This document shows positions 30,630-39,325 of a stretch of 51,556 bases of DNA, in pieces; positions within the stretch are counted from its first letter, which is position 1; every line of letters begins with the position of its first letter. Origin of the DNA: Sphingomonadales bacterium (GTDB lineage Bacteria > Pseudomonadota > Alphaproteobacteria > Sphingomonadales > Sphingomonadaceae); the NCBI GenBank assembly GCA_006226685.1, contig SBGG01000006.1:1-51556 (forward strand). Direction: 5' to 3'. Position numbers and translations under genes: made by a program. The notes below the pieces were generated by a model. It was not told the origin of the DNA. It did not search any database and saw nothing but the letters and a program-made list of their open reading frames with translations.

Positions 30630-31445
30630 TCAGAAGCCCCAGGTTGCGGAAAGCACCACGCGGCTGGACGAGATGGACGACCCATCTTTGGACGAAGAGA
30701 AACCGGGCAGCGCCGTCGCTTCGGACTTACCGATGTCGGTATCGACATAGGCAATGCCGAGCGTGACCGGGCCGACAGCCACATCCGCGCCCAGCAGCCA
30801 GTCAAGATATTTGCCGGTCGGCGCAATGCTGGTGCCATTGGGCCCAAGCCCCGGATTGCCGTCCGAATAGCCGAGATGCGCCTTCAGCGTGACCGGGGTT
30901 TCCGGTATGCCCGCGCTGACATCGCCCCAAATGTAGAGATTGTCTTCCTTGTCACCCGGAGCGGCAGCGGGATGGGCGCCCGGCGTCACATTGCCCAGCG
31001 CCTTCTGCTTGGGTGCATAGGCGACCCCGAGCAGCAGGCTGGCCGGACCAACATCGCCGCTCAACTTCACATAGGGTTCGGCGAAATCGGTCGTGTCCGC
31101 ACCACCCGGATACATATACCAGGTCAGGCCGACATCCAGCGTGACGCCGCCGAGCGGAACCGCATAACCGGCATAAAGATCGAGTTCCATATTGGACCCG
31201 CCGAACGTCCCCCAGCCCGCGAGGTTAGAAGCCCATGTTCCGGCATAAAGGCCGCTTTCATGGGAAACGGTCAGCCCTCCCTGAATCGCCATTTCCTTGT
31301 TGGTCTGGGAAACGCCGCGGAACCGGTAATCCGAAGTCAAAGTGGCGCTGCCGGATACCGAAATCGGGCCTTCCGCTTCCTGTGCCTGAGCAACAAACGG
31401 GGTGCAGGCAAGAAACAAGGACGCGCAAGCGATATATTTTTTCAT
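30630..31445 (-). CDS. TorF family putative outer-membrane porin
   Basis: The 271-residue product has a signal peptide (MKKYIACASLFLACTPFVAQA, then QEAEG) and a barrel with the family opening SVSGSATLTSDYRFRGVSQT and ending in Phe (VVLSATWGF). Proteins of this family (TIGR02001) are thought to be outer-membrane channels of unknown substrate. Strong terminator downstream and an AT-rich leader upstream suggest a single-gene, well-expressed unit. Confidence 0.85.
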   Translation of the reverse strand: MKKYIACASLFLACTPFVAQAQEAEGPISVSGSATLTSDYRFRGVSQTNKEMAIQGGLTVSHESGLYAGTWASNLAGWGTFGGSNMELDLYAGYAVPLGGVTLDVGLTWYMYPGGADTTDFAEPYVKLSGDVGPASLLLGVAYAPKQKALGNVTPGAHPAAAPGDKEDNLYIWGDVSAGIPETPVTLKAHLGYSDGNPGLGPNGTSIAPTGKYLDWLLGADVAVGPVTLGIAYVDTDIGKSEATALPGFSSSKDGSSISSSRVVLSATWGF

Positions 31446-31851
31446 TGGGATCTCCCTTCCTGTGGATGTCCCATCCCGCGCCGTCCGCTTTGCACCTCTT
31501 TATTCGGTATGCGTTCAAGCGAACGCTGTTTTTGTAGTTCGCAATTCGGAGAATTATAAAGAACAGTTTTTGCTGCGGCGCACAGTTTCCGGCAATGCGT
31601 TGCCAAATGGCCACGTTTATTTAATATATTATTTCTGGATAGTTTCTTATATTATCTCATTTGTAAGATAATATTGCTGAATGACCAGAAAGGCCCGGCG
31701 CAGGAAATCATCCCGTCCCCGCTCCCCGGACGCGAGCGGGCAGGACGATATCCATTCTTCACGAAAAGCGGCAAAGCACGACGCGGAAAAACCCTCAGCC
31801 CCCCCCTGGAACCGGGAACAGGGCCAACCGGCCTACCGGCAATATCGGGAA
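31446..31851. other. 406-bp AT-rich gap upstream of the TorF-type porin
   Basis: Clearly lower in GC than its surroundings between about 31500 and 31680. It holds a GCGTTC-AAGC-GAACGC dyad at 31511-31526 and a 9-bp palindromic stem at 31649-31674. I see no convincing gene; an open frame starting at 31681 on the plus strand is judged an antisense shadow. Confidence 0.5.
31649..31674. repeat. Perfect AT-rich inverted repeat
   Basis: ATATTATCT and AGATAATAT, nine bases each, separated by CATTTGTA. No run of T follows a GC-rich stem, so it looks more like a protein-binding dyad or a weak hairpin than a terminator. Confidence 0.55.
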
Positions 31852-32055
31852 TCAGTCCCCGATCAGATCGAGATAGGCGATCACATCATTATCGGTGGCG
31901 ATATACAGCCCGGCCTGCACCGCCTCCGGCTGGCGCGCGGCGTGATGCAGCGCCGCATCGAGCGGCCCATAAAGCAATGTGGTGATCGCCCCGCCCTCGG
32001 CCTCTCCGTCCAGATGATAAAGGCGCACCGTCGCGCCATCGAACGTCGTGCGCAT
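31852..32055 (-). CDS. Conserved-looking hypothetical protein (67 aa)
   Basis: Last gene of the eight-gene minus-strand run. The product (MRTTFDGATVRLYHLDGEAE ...YIATDNDVIAYLDLIGD) is acidic, soluble, without signal peptide or membrane segment. Its ATG shares one base with the stop of the DUF4169 gene (TGATG), which argues that it is a real coupled gene. Function not recognised. Confidence 0.65.
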   Translation of the reverse strand: MRTTFDGATVRLYHLDGEAEGGAITTLLYGPLDAALHHAARQPEAVQAGLYIATDNDVIAYLDLIGD

Positions 32056-32252
32056 CAGCGTTTCTCCCCGTCATCATCCCGGTCCCGCCGCGCGCCCTCG
32101 ACCTGCCGCGCCAGACGGTCGGCTTCGTCGCGTGCGCGCGTTTTCTCCGCCTTCGTCATGCCATATCGGGCGCGATTCTCCGCCGCCCGCCCCTCGGCGA
32201 CACGACGGTCGCGCCATTTGCGCGCCTGCCGCAGATTGACGACATCCCCCAT
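32055..32252 (-). CDS. DUF4169 family protein
   Basis: 65 residues starting MGDVVNLRQARKWRDRRVAE and continuing with RARYGMTKAEKTRARDEADR; highly charged and helical, matching the DUF4169 type found in alphaproteobacteria. Function unknown. ATG 32252 overlaps the cupin stop by one base. A longer start at 32312 lies inside the cupin gene and is rejected. Confidence 0.8.
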   Translation of the reverse strand: MGDVVNLRQARKWRDRRVAEGRAAENRARYGMTKAEKTRARDEADRLARQVEGARRDRDDDGEKR

Positions 32253-32578
32253 CAGCCTTCCTCTCCCAGATGAACGGCGAGCCAGACGGTCGGTTCGCCA
32301 GGTGCGGTCCATGTCACATAATGCACCTTATGGGCAGGAATCAGCACATAATCACCCGGCGACAAGTCCACTTCGCCTTCCCCGTCCATCCACAGCCGCG
32401 CCCGACCGGCCAGCACCACCACCCATTCGTCATGCGGCTGATGATAAGGAGCATCCGCCGGGGTTGTCTGCCCATGGGAAACGATTCTCTCGATCCGCGC
32501 ACCGGGCCGGGACAGGAGCGTCTCGAACACCTCCCCGTCACGGGCATCCGGCAACGGACCGAACAGATTGGCGGTCAT
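32252..32578 (-). CDS. Cupin-domain protein
   Basis: A single-domain cupin of 108 residues: DAPYHQPHDEWVVVLAGRARLWM carries the first cupin motif (two His and Glu as probable metal ligands) and LSPGDYVLIPAHKVHYVTW the second (His). It could be a small metal-binding enzyme or sensor; no substrate can be inferred. The ATG overlaps the YbaK-domain gene stop by four bases (ATGA). Confidence 0.82.
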   Translation of the reverse strand: MTANLFGPLPDARDGEVFETLLSRPGARIERIVSHGQTTPADAPYHQPHDEWVVVLAGRARLWMDGEGEVDLSPGDYVLIPAHKVHYVTWTAPGEPTVWLAVHLGEEG

Positions 32579-33054
32579 GCCTCCTCGCTTTCGGGCAGAC
32601 GGCATATATCGACCCAGCGCGCGCCGGTAAGCGCGACCAGCCGCGCCGGGCTGATCTCCACCGCGCTGTTGAGCGACCCGGCGGCCGGAAACACGGTTGC
32701 GAAATCCTCCAGCGACCGGTCGCAGCAGACCGGAAGCTCCGTCGCCAGCCCGAAGGGGCAGACCCCACCCACCGCATGACCGGTCAGCGCCAGCGTCTCC
32801 GCCGCGTCGAGCATGCGCGGACGGGTGCCGAACGTCGCCTTTGTCTTCGCATTGTCGAGCCGGGCGTCGCCACGCGTAACCAGCAGGACGACCTCCTCCT
32901 TCAGGCGGATCGCCAGCGTCTTGGCGATCCGCGCCGGTTCCACGCCCAGCGTGGCGGCGGCCTCGGCGACGCTCGCCGTGCTCGTTTCCGCTTCGATGAT
33001 CGTCAGGTCCGGCGCATGGCGCTCCAGCCACCGGCGCACATCCTCCACCGCCAT
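32575..33054 (-). CDS. YbaK/EbsC-domain aminoacyl-tRNA deacylase-like protein
   Basis: 159 residues of the YbaK/ProX editing fold: AKTLAIRLKEEVVLLVTRGDARLD near 45-68, the conserved lysine segment NAKTKATFG near 73, GHAVGGVCPFGL near 95 and NSAVEISPARLVALTG near 128. Members hydrolyse mischarged tRNA, for example Cys- or Ala-tRNA(Pro). Which tRNA is used here is unknown. ATG 33054 is chosen because it starts the family N-terminus; the frame continues to 33135 inside the next gene. Confidence 0.85.
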   Translation of the reverse strand: MAVEDVRRWLERHAPDLTIIEAETSTASVAEAAATLGVEPARIAKTLAIRLKEEVVLLVTRGDARLDNAKTKATFGTRPRMLDAAETLALTGHAVGGVCPFGLATELPVCCDRSLEDFATVFPAAGSLNSAVEISPARLVALTGARWVDICRLPESEEA

Positions 33055-33056
33055 CG

Positions 33057-33476
33057 TTAGTCCCCCATCAGGTGCAACGCGACCGAACGCCGATGCGGCC
33101 TGCGGCGATGCTCGAACAGATACAGCCCCTGCCATGTGCCCAGCGCCAGTTTCCCGCCGATCAGCGGCACGGAAAGCGACGCCTGCGTCAACGCGGCGCG
33201 CAAATGCGCGGGCATGTCGTCCGGCCCTTCATCGTCATGCAGATAGCGTCCCTTTTCCTCCGGCGCGATCCGGGCAAAGAAGGCGACGAGATCGTCCTGC
33301 ACTTCCGGCGCGGCATTTTCCTGGATCAGCAGGGAAGCGGAGGTGTGGCGGCAGAAAAGGGTGAGCATCCCCTGTTCCATCCCCTGCTCATAGGTCCATT
33401 GCGCGACCTGCCGCGTGATATCGACAAGACCCGCGCCCCGCGTCTCGATTTCCAGCATTCCGCTTGCCTGCCGCAT
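33057..33476 (-). CDS. YjbQ family protein (UPF0047, thiamine phosphate synthase-like activity)
   Basis: 139 residues with family motifs GMLTLFCRHTSASLLIQENA near 36-55, RYLHDDEGPDDMPAHLRAAL near 77 and LGTWQGLYLFEHR near 112. The conserved His, Cys and Asp residues are present. YjbQ proteins have a weak thiamine-phosphate synthase activity in vitro; the true role is uncertain. Start is ATG 33476 (TGATG with the phosphatase stop) or GTG 33479 (GTGA). Confidence 0.88.
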   Translation of the reverse strand: MRQASGMLEIETRGAGLVDITRQVAQWTYEQGMEQGMLTLFCRHTSASLLIQENAAPEVQDDLVAFFARIAPEEKGRYLHDDEGPDDMPAHLRAALTQASLSVPLIGGKLALGTWQGLYLFEHRRRPHRRSVALHLMGD

Positions 33477-33940
33477 CACCGGCCCAGTCGCTCGATCAGG
33501 GCGCGCGCGGCCGCGCTGACATCCGCCCAGGTTTCGGCAAAGCCTTCCGGGCCGCCATAATAGGGATCCTTCACCCCTTCACCCGCGCGCCCCGCAACCA
33601 TGTCGAGCAGAAGCGCAAGGTGGGCGCCATGTCCGGCGGGGGCGATATGGCGCAAATCGCGCAAATTCTGGCCATCCAGCGCAAAAATATGGGTGAAACG
33701 GCTAAAATCCGCCGTCTGTGCCTGCCGCGCGCGATAGCCCGAAATATCGATGCCGTGGCGCAGCGCCTCCGCCTGCGCGCGCGGATCGGGCGGGCGGCCG
33801 ACATGCCAGTCGCCGGTCCCGGCGGAATCGGCATGGGCGTTCAGCCCCACCCGCTCCGCCTCGGCGCGAAAAGCGGCTTCGGCGAGCGGCGACCGGCAGA
33901 TATTGCCGAGACAGACGAACAAAATGGCGGGCTCGCTCAT
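33476..33940 (-). CDS. Low-molecular-weight protein-tyrosine phosphatase
   Basis: 154 residues. The P-loop CLGNICRSP (CX5R, Cys10 and Arg16) follows MSEPAILFV directly, and the catalytic acid is in VKDPYYGG near 123. Dephosphorylates phosphotyrosine or phosphoarginine proteins in the cytoplasm. No tyrosine kinase or polysaccharide genes lie nearby, so its substrate is open. The upstream part of the frame (to 34018) lies within the neighbouring gene and is excluded. Confidence 0.9.
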   Translation of the reverse strand: MSEPAILFVCLGNICRSPLAEAAFRAEAERVGLNAHADSAGTGDWHVGRPPDPRAQAEALRHGIDISGYRARQAQTADFSRFTHIFALDGQNLRDLRHIAPAGHGAHLALLLDMVAGRAGEGVKDPYYGGPEGFAETWADVSAAARALIERLGR

Positions 33941-33944
33941 CGGA

Positions 33945-34223
33945 TCACGCCTCCCCATCCCGCTCGATCCGCCAGGCGGCGGTGAGATAGGCGTCCGCCG
34001 CCTCCCGCAGCATCGCATCTTCCGGTTCGGCGAAGGCCTCCGCAGGCAGAGGCGCGAAACCCAGCGCCTCCATCAACGTCCACAGCGCGAAACGGCGGCC
34101 CGGCTCCCGTTCCGACCCGAAATCGATCGCCAGCCTTTCCTTGCCCAGTACGAAGCGATCCGGATCGATCGCCGCCGGATCATCGGTTCCGAAATAATGA
34201 TCGAGCAAAATGTCGAGGTCCAT
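33945..34223 (-). CDS. Hypothetical protein (92 aa)
   Basis: Soluble acidic protein beginning MDLDILLDHYFGTDDPAAID and ending LTAAWRIERDGEA; predicted helical, no known motif. It lies between the HerA-like ATPase gene (18-bp gap) and the phosphatase gene (4-bp gap) on the same strand. Conserved position in the operon is likely but not checked. Confidence 0.7.
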   Translation of the reverse strand: MDLDILLDHYFGTDDPAAIDPDRFVLGKERLAIDFGSEREPGRRFALWTLMEALGFAPLPAEAFAEPEDAMLREAADAYLTAAWRIERDGEA

Positions 34224-34241
34224 CGCGCATCCTCCCCCTGT

Positions 34242-35735
34242 TCAGGCCTCCATGGGCGCGGTGGAAAGCCCCAGTTCCGGTATGCCGACCGAACGCCGAC
34301 CGCCGAAATCGGTGCGCACGACGATCAGATTGTTACGTTCCATATAATCGATCAGGCGGCGCACGCGCCCGGCGGACTGGGTGCCATAGGCACGGGCAAG
34401 ATCCTCGTCATTCGGGCAGGGCGCGCCGGTAATCGCCGCATGGGCGAGCATCAGGAACGGCGCGGCAATATCCTCGCTCACCCGTTCGGCAAGGCGCAGC
34501 GCATCGGCCCAGCGCGGCTCCGACGGGTCACTCATCCCCGCCTGCGCGATCGCATAGCGGCGGCGGAAGGAAGGCAGGTCGATCGGCGATTTGGCGATCT
34601 GCCGCATCCGGCAGCGAACGGTGAAATCCTGATAGAGCGAGGCAATCGGCTGAAACGCGCATTCCGGTTCGGCCGCCATCTCGTTCATGATTTCGGTCAT
34701 CACCTCGTCGCTATTGTCGAACAGATCAGCCAGAGCCGCCCTTCCGGCCTCCTCCGCCTTTTCTTCCTCGCTCTTGCCCAGTTCAAAATGGGAAATCTGA
34801 TCGATCAGGCTGTCGCTATCCTGTGCCGGGTGGATCGGTTCCGGCTCGGGCGCACCGACGACCAGCGGTTCATTCCCATCCTCACCGCCCGCGAACAGCA
34901 TCGCCGTCATCTCTTCGGTCGGCGCGGTCGGCAGCGGCATCAGCTTGTGCGAAGAGGTCCGCGCGCTGGTCTTCACATCGCCGATCTTCACCGAAACCGG
35001 GCGGCGACAGATAGCGGGGCCGAGCGCGAGGAAGCGCCCCCGCTCCAGATCGCGAATCTGCTCCGCCTGCCGCCGCTCCATGCCGAGCAGGTCGGCGGCG
35101 CGCGCCATGTCGATGTCGAGAAAGGTCCGCCCCATCAGGAAGTTGGACGCCTCGGCCGCGACATTCTTGGCGAGCTTGGCCAGCCGCTGCGTCGCGATCA
35201 CACCCGCAAGGCCGCGCTTGCGCCCCCGGCACATCAGGTTGGTCATCGCCGCCAGCGAGAGGCGGCGCGTCTCGTCGGACACGTCACCGGCGGCGGCGGG
35301 CGCGAACATCTGCGCCTCATCCACCACCACCAATGCCGGATACCAGAGGTCGCGCGGCGCATCGAACAGGGTAGAGAGAAACTGCGCGGCGCAGCGCATC
35401 TGCGCCTCCAGCTCCAGCCCGTCCAGCGCCAGCACCACCGAGGCGCGATGTTCGCGAATGCGTGCGGCCAGCCGCTCGATCTCGCGCCCGTCATGGGCCG
35501 AACCATCCACCACCACATGGCCGAACGGCTCCGACAGGGTGACGAAATCGCCCTCGGGATCGATGATGATCTGCTGCACCATGCGCGCGCTTTCTTCGAG
35601 CATCCGTCGCAGCAGGTGCGACTTGCCGGACCCGCTATTACCCTGCACCAGCAGGCGGGTCGCCAGCAATTCCTCCATGTCGACCGGGACCGGTGTCCCG
35701 TTCGCTTCCGTGCCGATGATGATCGATGAACTCAC
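34242..35735 (-). CDS. HerA-like (DUF87) ATP-binding protein
   Basis: A 497-residue ATPase of the HerA/FtsK superfamily, first gene of the minus-strand operon. Walker [14 protein letters not shown] is near residue 32; Walker [14 protein letters not shown] near 134; the arginine-rich segment [17 protein letters not shown] follows near 170 and acts like sensor II. The C-terminal part (350-497) appears to hold a helical/winged-helix region ([20 protein letters not shown] ...). HerA proteins translocate DNA, often with NurA nuclease or in defence systems; no nuclease gene is beside it. GTG 35735 is chosen as start because [13 protein letters not shown] matches the expected N-terminus; ATG 35801 is the alternative. 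Confidence 0.82.
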   Translation of the reverse strand: MSSSIIIGTEANGTPVPVDMEELLATRLLVQGNSGSGKSHLLRRMLEESARMVQQIIIDPEGDFVTLSEPFGHVVVDGSAHDGREIERLAARIREHRASVVLALDGLELEAQMRCAAQFLSTLFDAPRDLWYPALVVVDEAQMFAPAAAGDVSDETRRLSLAAMTNLMCRGRKRGLAGVIATQRLAKLAKNVAAEASNFLMGRTFLDIDMARAADLLGMERRQAEQIRDLERGRFLALGPAICRRPVSVKIGDVKTSARTSSHKLMPLPTAPTEEMTAMLFAGGEDGNEPLVVGAPEPEPIHPAQDSDSLIDQISHFELGKSEEEKAEEAGRAALADLFDNSDEVMTEIMNEMAAEPECAFQPIASLYQDFTVRCRMRQIAKSPIDLPSFRRRYAIAQAGMSDPSEPRWADALRLAERVSEDIAAPFLMLAHAAITGAPCPNDEDLARAYGTQSAGRVRRLIDYMERNNLIVVRTDFGGRRSVGIPELGLSTAPMEA

Positions 35736-35915
35736 GGCGCCTGTTTGGCCGATGCGCGGGTGGAGGGCAAGAGGGCGGACGGCCCGACGGGCAAAAGCCA
35801 CCGCAATATTTTTGCATCCTGCCCCTGTTCGGGGCTATGCGCGGAGCGCACCGAGCCGGATCAGACGGCCTGTCCGATTCCATTCCCGCATGAAGGTATG
35901 AAAAAGAGTCCCTCC

Positions 35916-36776
35916 ATGACCGAGACATCCTGTACACTCGCCCTGTCCTGTCCCGACCGCCCCGGCATCGTGGCGAAGGTCAGCACGCTTTTATCCGATT
36001 GCGGCGGCAATATTACCGAGGCGCATCAGTTCGATGACCCGGAAACCGGCCATTTCTTCATGCGCATCGTCTTCACCCTCGCCGATGGTGGCCGGCTGGA
36101 AGAGTTGCGCACGCGTCAGGCGGAGCTGGCACAAACGCTTGCGATGAAATGGTCGCTGCGGGACCGGTCGCGGCCGCGCAAGGTGCTGCTGCTCGCCTCG
36201 AAATTCGACCATTGCCTCGTCGATCTGCTCTATCGCAACCGCATTGGCGAGCTGGAGATGGAGGTGGTCGGCATCGTCTCCAACCATCCCCGCGAAACCT
36301 ATGCCTCGGCGGATTTAGGCGACATTCCCTTCCACCATCTGCCGATCACGAAGGAAAGCAAGCCGCAGCAGGAGGCCCGGATCAAGGCGATCGTGGAGGA
36401 GAGCGGCGCGGAACTGATCGTGCTGGCCCGTTATATGCAGATATTGTCGGACGATCTCGCCGCCTTCCTCTCGGGTCGCTGCATCAACATCCATCATAGC
36501 TTCCTGCCCGGTTTCAAGGGGGCGAAGCCCTATCATCAGGCCCATTCGCGCGGCGTGAAGATGATCGGCGCAACTGCCCATTATGTGACCGCCGACCTCG
36601 ACGAAGGGCCAATCATCCATCAGGATGTCGAAGCGATCAGCCATGCCGACAGCCCGGAGGACCTTGTCCGCAAGGGGCGCGACATAGAGCGGCGGGTGCT
36701 CGCCCGTGCGGTATATTATCATTTGCAGGACCGGGTGCTCCTCAACGGCGCGAAAACCGTGGTGTTCCGGGATTAA
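35916..36776 (+). CDS. purU: Formyltetrahydrofolate deformylase
   Basis: Hydrolyses 10-formyl-THF to formate and THF, balancing one-carbon pools. The 286 residues comprise an N-terminal ACT domain ([19 protein letters not shown]) and a formyltransferase-like domain with catalytic Asn/His in [21 protein letters not shown] near 197 and Asp in [14 protein letters not shown] near 232. ATG 35916 is preferred (AAGAG seven bases upstream, canonical start [17 protein letters not shown]); ATG 35898 is possible. Its TAA overlaps by three bases the TAA of the convergent qhpE. Confidence 0.93.
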   Translation: MTETSCTLALSCPDRPGIVAKVSTLLSDCGGNITEAHQFDDPETGHFFMRIVFTLADGGRLEELRTRQAELAQTLAMKWSLRDRSRPRKVLLLASKFDHCLVDLLYRNRIGELEMEVVGIVSNHPRETYASADLGDIPFHHLPITKESKPQQEARIKAIVEESGAELIVLARYMQILSDDLAAFLSGRCINIHHSFLPGFKGAKPYHQAHSRGVKMIGATAHYVTADLDEGPIIHQDVEAISHADSPEDLVRKGRDIERRVLARAVYYHLQDRVLLNGAKTVVFRD

Positions 36777-37576
36777 TCGCCGGAAGCGCGCGCTCCGGCC
36801 AGCCCCTCCCCGGCCAGCAGGGCGCGCAACGCGTCGCACCGCCCGGCCCCGGCGGATTGCGTGCCAAGATGCCCGCATGCCCGCGCGGCAAAGCCCGTCA
36901 TCTGCGCGGCGGCGAAACTGATGCCATAGAGGTTCCGCCGCAACGGCACGCCCGGTATCGGCCGCGGATAGCCGGATGCAACGAAGACCGTGCTTTCCCC
37001 GGCCGCTTCGACACGATAGCACTCGCGCGGACACTCCCAGTCCAGCCCGACGCCGACAACCTGCGGCAGCGCGCCCGGATAGCAGGCTATGTCATTGGCC
37101 TCCCGCGCGGCGATCAGCAGCGCGCCCGCCGCCCGCGCCCGTTCCACCGCGCGGGCAAAGCCATCGCGATGGGCGCTGTTGGTGGAACCCAGGCTGAGGT
37201 TGATAAGGTCCACCCTCTGATCGACGCACCAGTCGATCGCCGCGATCAGCGCCGCCGCCGTGGTCTTCAGCGAATCATGGAAAACCCGCACGGAAAGGCA
37301 ATGCGCATCCGGCGCCTTTTCCTGAATCGCGGCAGTGACGGCGGTGCCATGACCGAGACGGTCGAGCGGCACCCCGCCTTCATCTTCTTCCGGCGCCGCC
37401 AATGTCCCGTCCTTCGCCACCGTCACACCCCCGGCAAGACGAGCGGCATCGATATGCGGATGATCGGGATGTACGCCGCTATCGATGATCGCGATGCGAA
37501 CGCCCCGCCCGGTCAGCCCGGCAAAAGGCTCCGCCACGCCCCCTGCGGCGATCCCGACGCCCGCCTCAGCCGTCAT
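36773..37576 (-). CDS. qhpE: QhpE, subtilisin-like protease for the amine dehydrogenase gamma-subunit leader
   Basis: S8 family serine protease of 267 residues without signal peptide, so cytoplasmic. The catalytic triad is visible: Asp32 in [13 protein letters not shown], His76 in LGHGTAV, Ser220 in YGISFAAAQ (family norm GTSxAxP). The usual oxyanion AAGN segment reads AAREAN, so the oxyanion residue is uncertain. In Paracoccus the homologous protease cuts the leader from crosslinked QhpC. It is the last gene of the operon and overlaps qhpF by 11 bases, supporting the assignment. The stop codon overlaps the purU stop on the other strand. Confidence 0.85.
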   Translation of the reverse strand: MTAEAGVGIAAGGVAEPFAGLTGRGVRIAIIDSGVHPDHPHIDAARLAGGVTVAKDGTLAAPEEDEGGVPLDRLGHGTAVTAAIQEKAPDAHCLSVRVFHDSLKTTAAALIAAIDWCVDQRVDLINLSLGSTNSAHRDGFARAVERARAAGALLIAAREANDIACYPGALPQVVGVGLDWECPRECYRVEAAGESTVFVASGYPRPIPGVPLRRNLYGISFAAAQMTGFAARACGHLGTQSAGAGRCDALRALLAGEGLAGARASGD

Positions 37577-39305
37577 GGCTCAGCTTTTCCCGCACGGTCA
37601 TCCGCGCCCGCCCCTGCTCGATGGTGATGATGCGGTCCGCCATGTCGGCCAGCAACGGCTTATGGGTGATGACGATGATCGTCGCATCGGGCAGCGCCTC
37701 GCGCAGGCGCAGCGCAACCAGCCGCTCAGTCTCGCTGTCCAGCGCCGATGTCGGCTCATCGAGGATGAGCACCTGCGGTTGCCGCAGCAACGCGCGGGCA
37801 AGCGCAATCCGCTGACGCTCCCCGGCAGAAAGAGCAAGGCCGCGTTCCCCGGTCTTCGTCTCATAGCCTTCCGGCAGGCGCGCGATCAGTTCATCGAGAC
37901 CCGCCGCCCGCGCCGCCGCCTCCACTGCGGCCCGGCTCGCTTCAGGCATAGCGAAGGCGATATTGGCCGCGATCGTATCGTTGAAAAGATAGGGCGACTG
38001 ATCGACCAGCAGGATTGCGCGCCGCACATCGTCGATCCTGAAATCGCGCAGGTCGGTGCCGTCGATCAGGATGCGGCCGCCATCGGGATCGAGATAACGC
38101 ACCATAAGGTCAGCCATGGTCGATTTGCCGACGCCGCTCGGCCCCAATATCGCGCAGAAACTGCCCTGCGGAATGACAAGATCGACATCGGTCAGTACCG
38201 CATTGCGATCATAGCGCATCGACAGGCCCTCGAAACGGATTTCCCGCCGGATATGATCGAGCGGACAGGCATCGGGCTTTTCCGTCACCTCCGGCGCGGT
38301 ATCGAACAGCTCGAAAATGCGGGCGAGCGACACCCGCGCCGAGGCCAGCCCGGCGGTCAGGCCCATCAGCACCTGAATCGGGCTGAACAGCCGCATATGA
38401 TAGGTCATGAACGCGACCAGCGTGCCGATGGTCATGCGCCCGTCGATAATCATCGAACCGCCATAGAGGATCACCGCCGCGGTCGAGGCGGTGACGAGCG
38501 TTCCCGGCAACGCCCCGGTCATGAACGAGGTGATCTGCATCTTCAGCATCGAGGAGACGAACGCATCGTTGCGGGCACGAAACCGCTCCGCCTCATGCTC
38601 GCCCGCGCGCAGCGAGGTGACGACGCGCATTCCCATCACCGTATCGACCAGCAGGCTGCCGAGATCCGCGCCGCGTTCCCGCATCTGCCGGGTAATCGCG
38701 GTCAGTTTGCGTTGATAATGAAGGAAAACCAGCACACAGGCCGGGATGATGACCGCACTGATGAAGAACAGGCGCCAGTTCAGCCACAGCATCATCGCCG
38801 CGCTGCCCGCGAAGAATAATATATTGCTCAGCACCGACAGCATTGAATCGGCCGCGACGCGCTGCACATCGCTGACATCGCTGTTGATGCGCGACATCAG
38901 GTCGCCAAGCCGGAACCCGCCATAAAAGCGCGGCGACAATGTCTGGAGATGGCGCAGCAACGCGACGCGAATATCGAACAGCATCGCCGCCGATACCGAG
39001 ACATAGCGATAACTCGCCAGCATGTTGAGCGCGAAACCGGCAATGGTAACCCCGACCATCAGCGCGGCAATGGCGATCAGCGCATTCATGTCCCGCTGCA
39101 ACAGCGCATTGTCGATCAGCAATTTCGAAATATAGGGCTGCGCCAGCCCCAGCGCAGTCGCGGCGAGGCTGATGATCAGGACGAGGATCAGCGATCCGAT
39201 ATAGGGCCGGATATAGACCGCGACCCGGCGATAGGTGCGCCAGTCCGCGACCGGGGCCGGCGCGATCGGCGCGCCCATGCCACCGGGAGAGGCAGAGGGG
39301 CGCAT
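37566..39305 (-). CDS. qhpF: QhpF, ABC exporter for the processed gamma subunit
   Basis: Half-transporter of 579 residues: six-helix membrane domain (about 35-310) fused to an ATPase. Walker A GPSGVGKST is near 385, signature LSAGERQRIALARAL (LSAGE instead of LSGGQ) near 490, Walker B VLILDEPTSALD near 511, switch His in ITHKPL. There is no N-terminal C39 peptidase domain, which fits leader removal by the separate protease QhpE. In the Paracoccus system this transporter moves QhpC to the periplasm. Start ATG 39305 lies 20 bases after qhpG; no clear ribosome site, so the exact start is open. Confidence 0.85.
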   Translation of the reverse strand: MRPSASPGGMGAPIAPAPVADWRTYRRVAVYIRPYIGSLILVLIISLAATALGLAQPYISKLLIDNALLQRDMNALIAIAALMVGVTIAGFALNMLASYRYVSVSAAMLFDIRVALLRHLQTLSPRFYGGFRLGDLMSRINSDVSDVQRVAADSMLSVLSNILFFAGSAAMMLWLNWRLFFISAVIIPACVLVFLHYQRKLTAITRQMRERGADLGSLLVDTVMGMRVVTSLRAGEHEAERFRARNDAFVSSMLKMQITSFMTGALPGTLVTASTAAVILYGGSMIIDGRMTIGTLVAFMTYHMRLFSPIQVLMGLTAGLASARVSLARIFELFDTAPEVTEKPDACPLDHIRREIRFEGLSMRYDRNAVLTDVDLVIPQGSFCAILGPSGVGKSTMADLMVRYLDPDGGRILIDGTDLRDFRIDDVRRAILLVDQSPYLFNDTIAANIAFAMPEASRAAVEAAARAAGLDELIARLPEGYETKTGERGLALSAGERQRIALARALLRQPQVLILDEPTSALDSETERLVALRLREALPDATIIVITHKPLLADMADRIITIEQGRARMTVREKLSHDG

Positions 39306-39325
39306 CGGCGGTGTCGGAATCCGGG

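Noticed and set aside
31511..31526. GTTC-N4-GAAC dyad considered as an SOS box
   Set aside because: Spacing and orientation do not fit the alphaproteobacterial GTTC-N7-GTTC type.
31681..33060. Plus-strand frame of 459 codons beginning in the AT-rich gap
   Set aside because: It runs antisense through four overlapping real genes (hypothetical, DUF4169, cupin, YbaK); the product is Arg/Pro-rich without domains.
33750..35729. Plus-strand frame of 659 codons
   Set aside because: Antisense to the HerA-like ATPase and phosphatase genes, which carry Walker and CX5R motifs.
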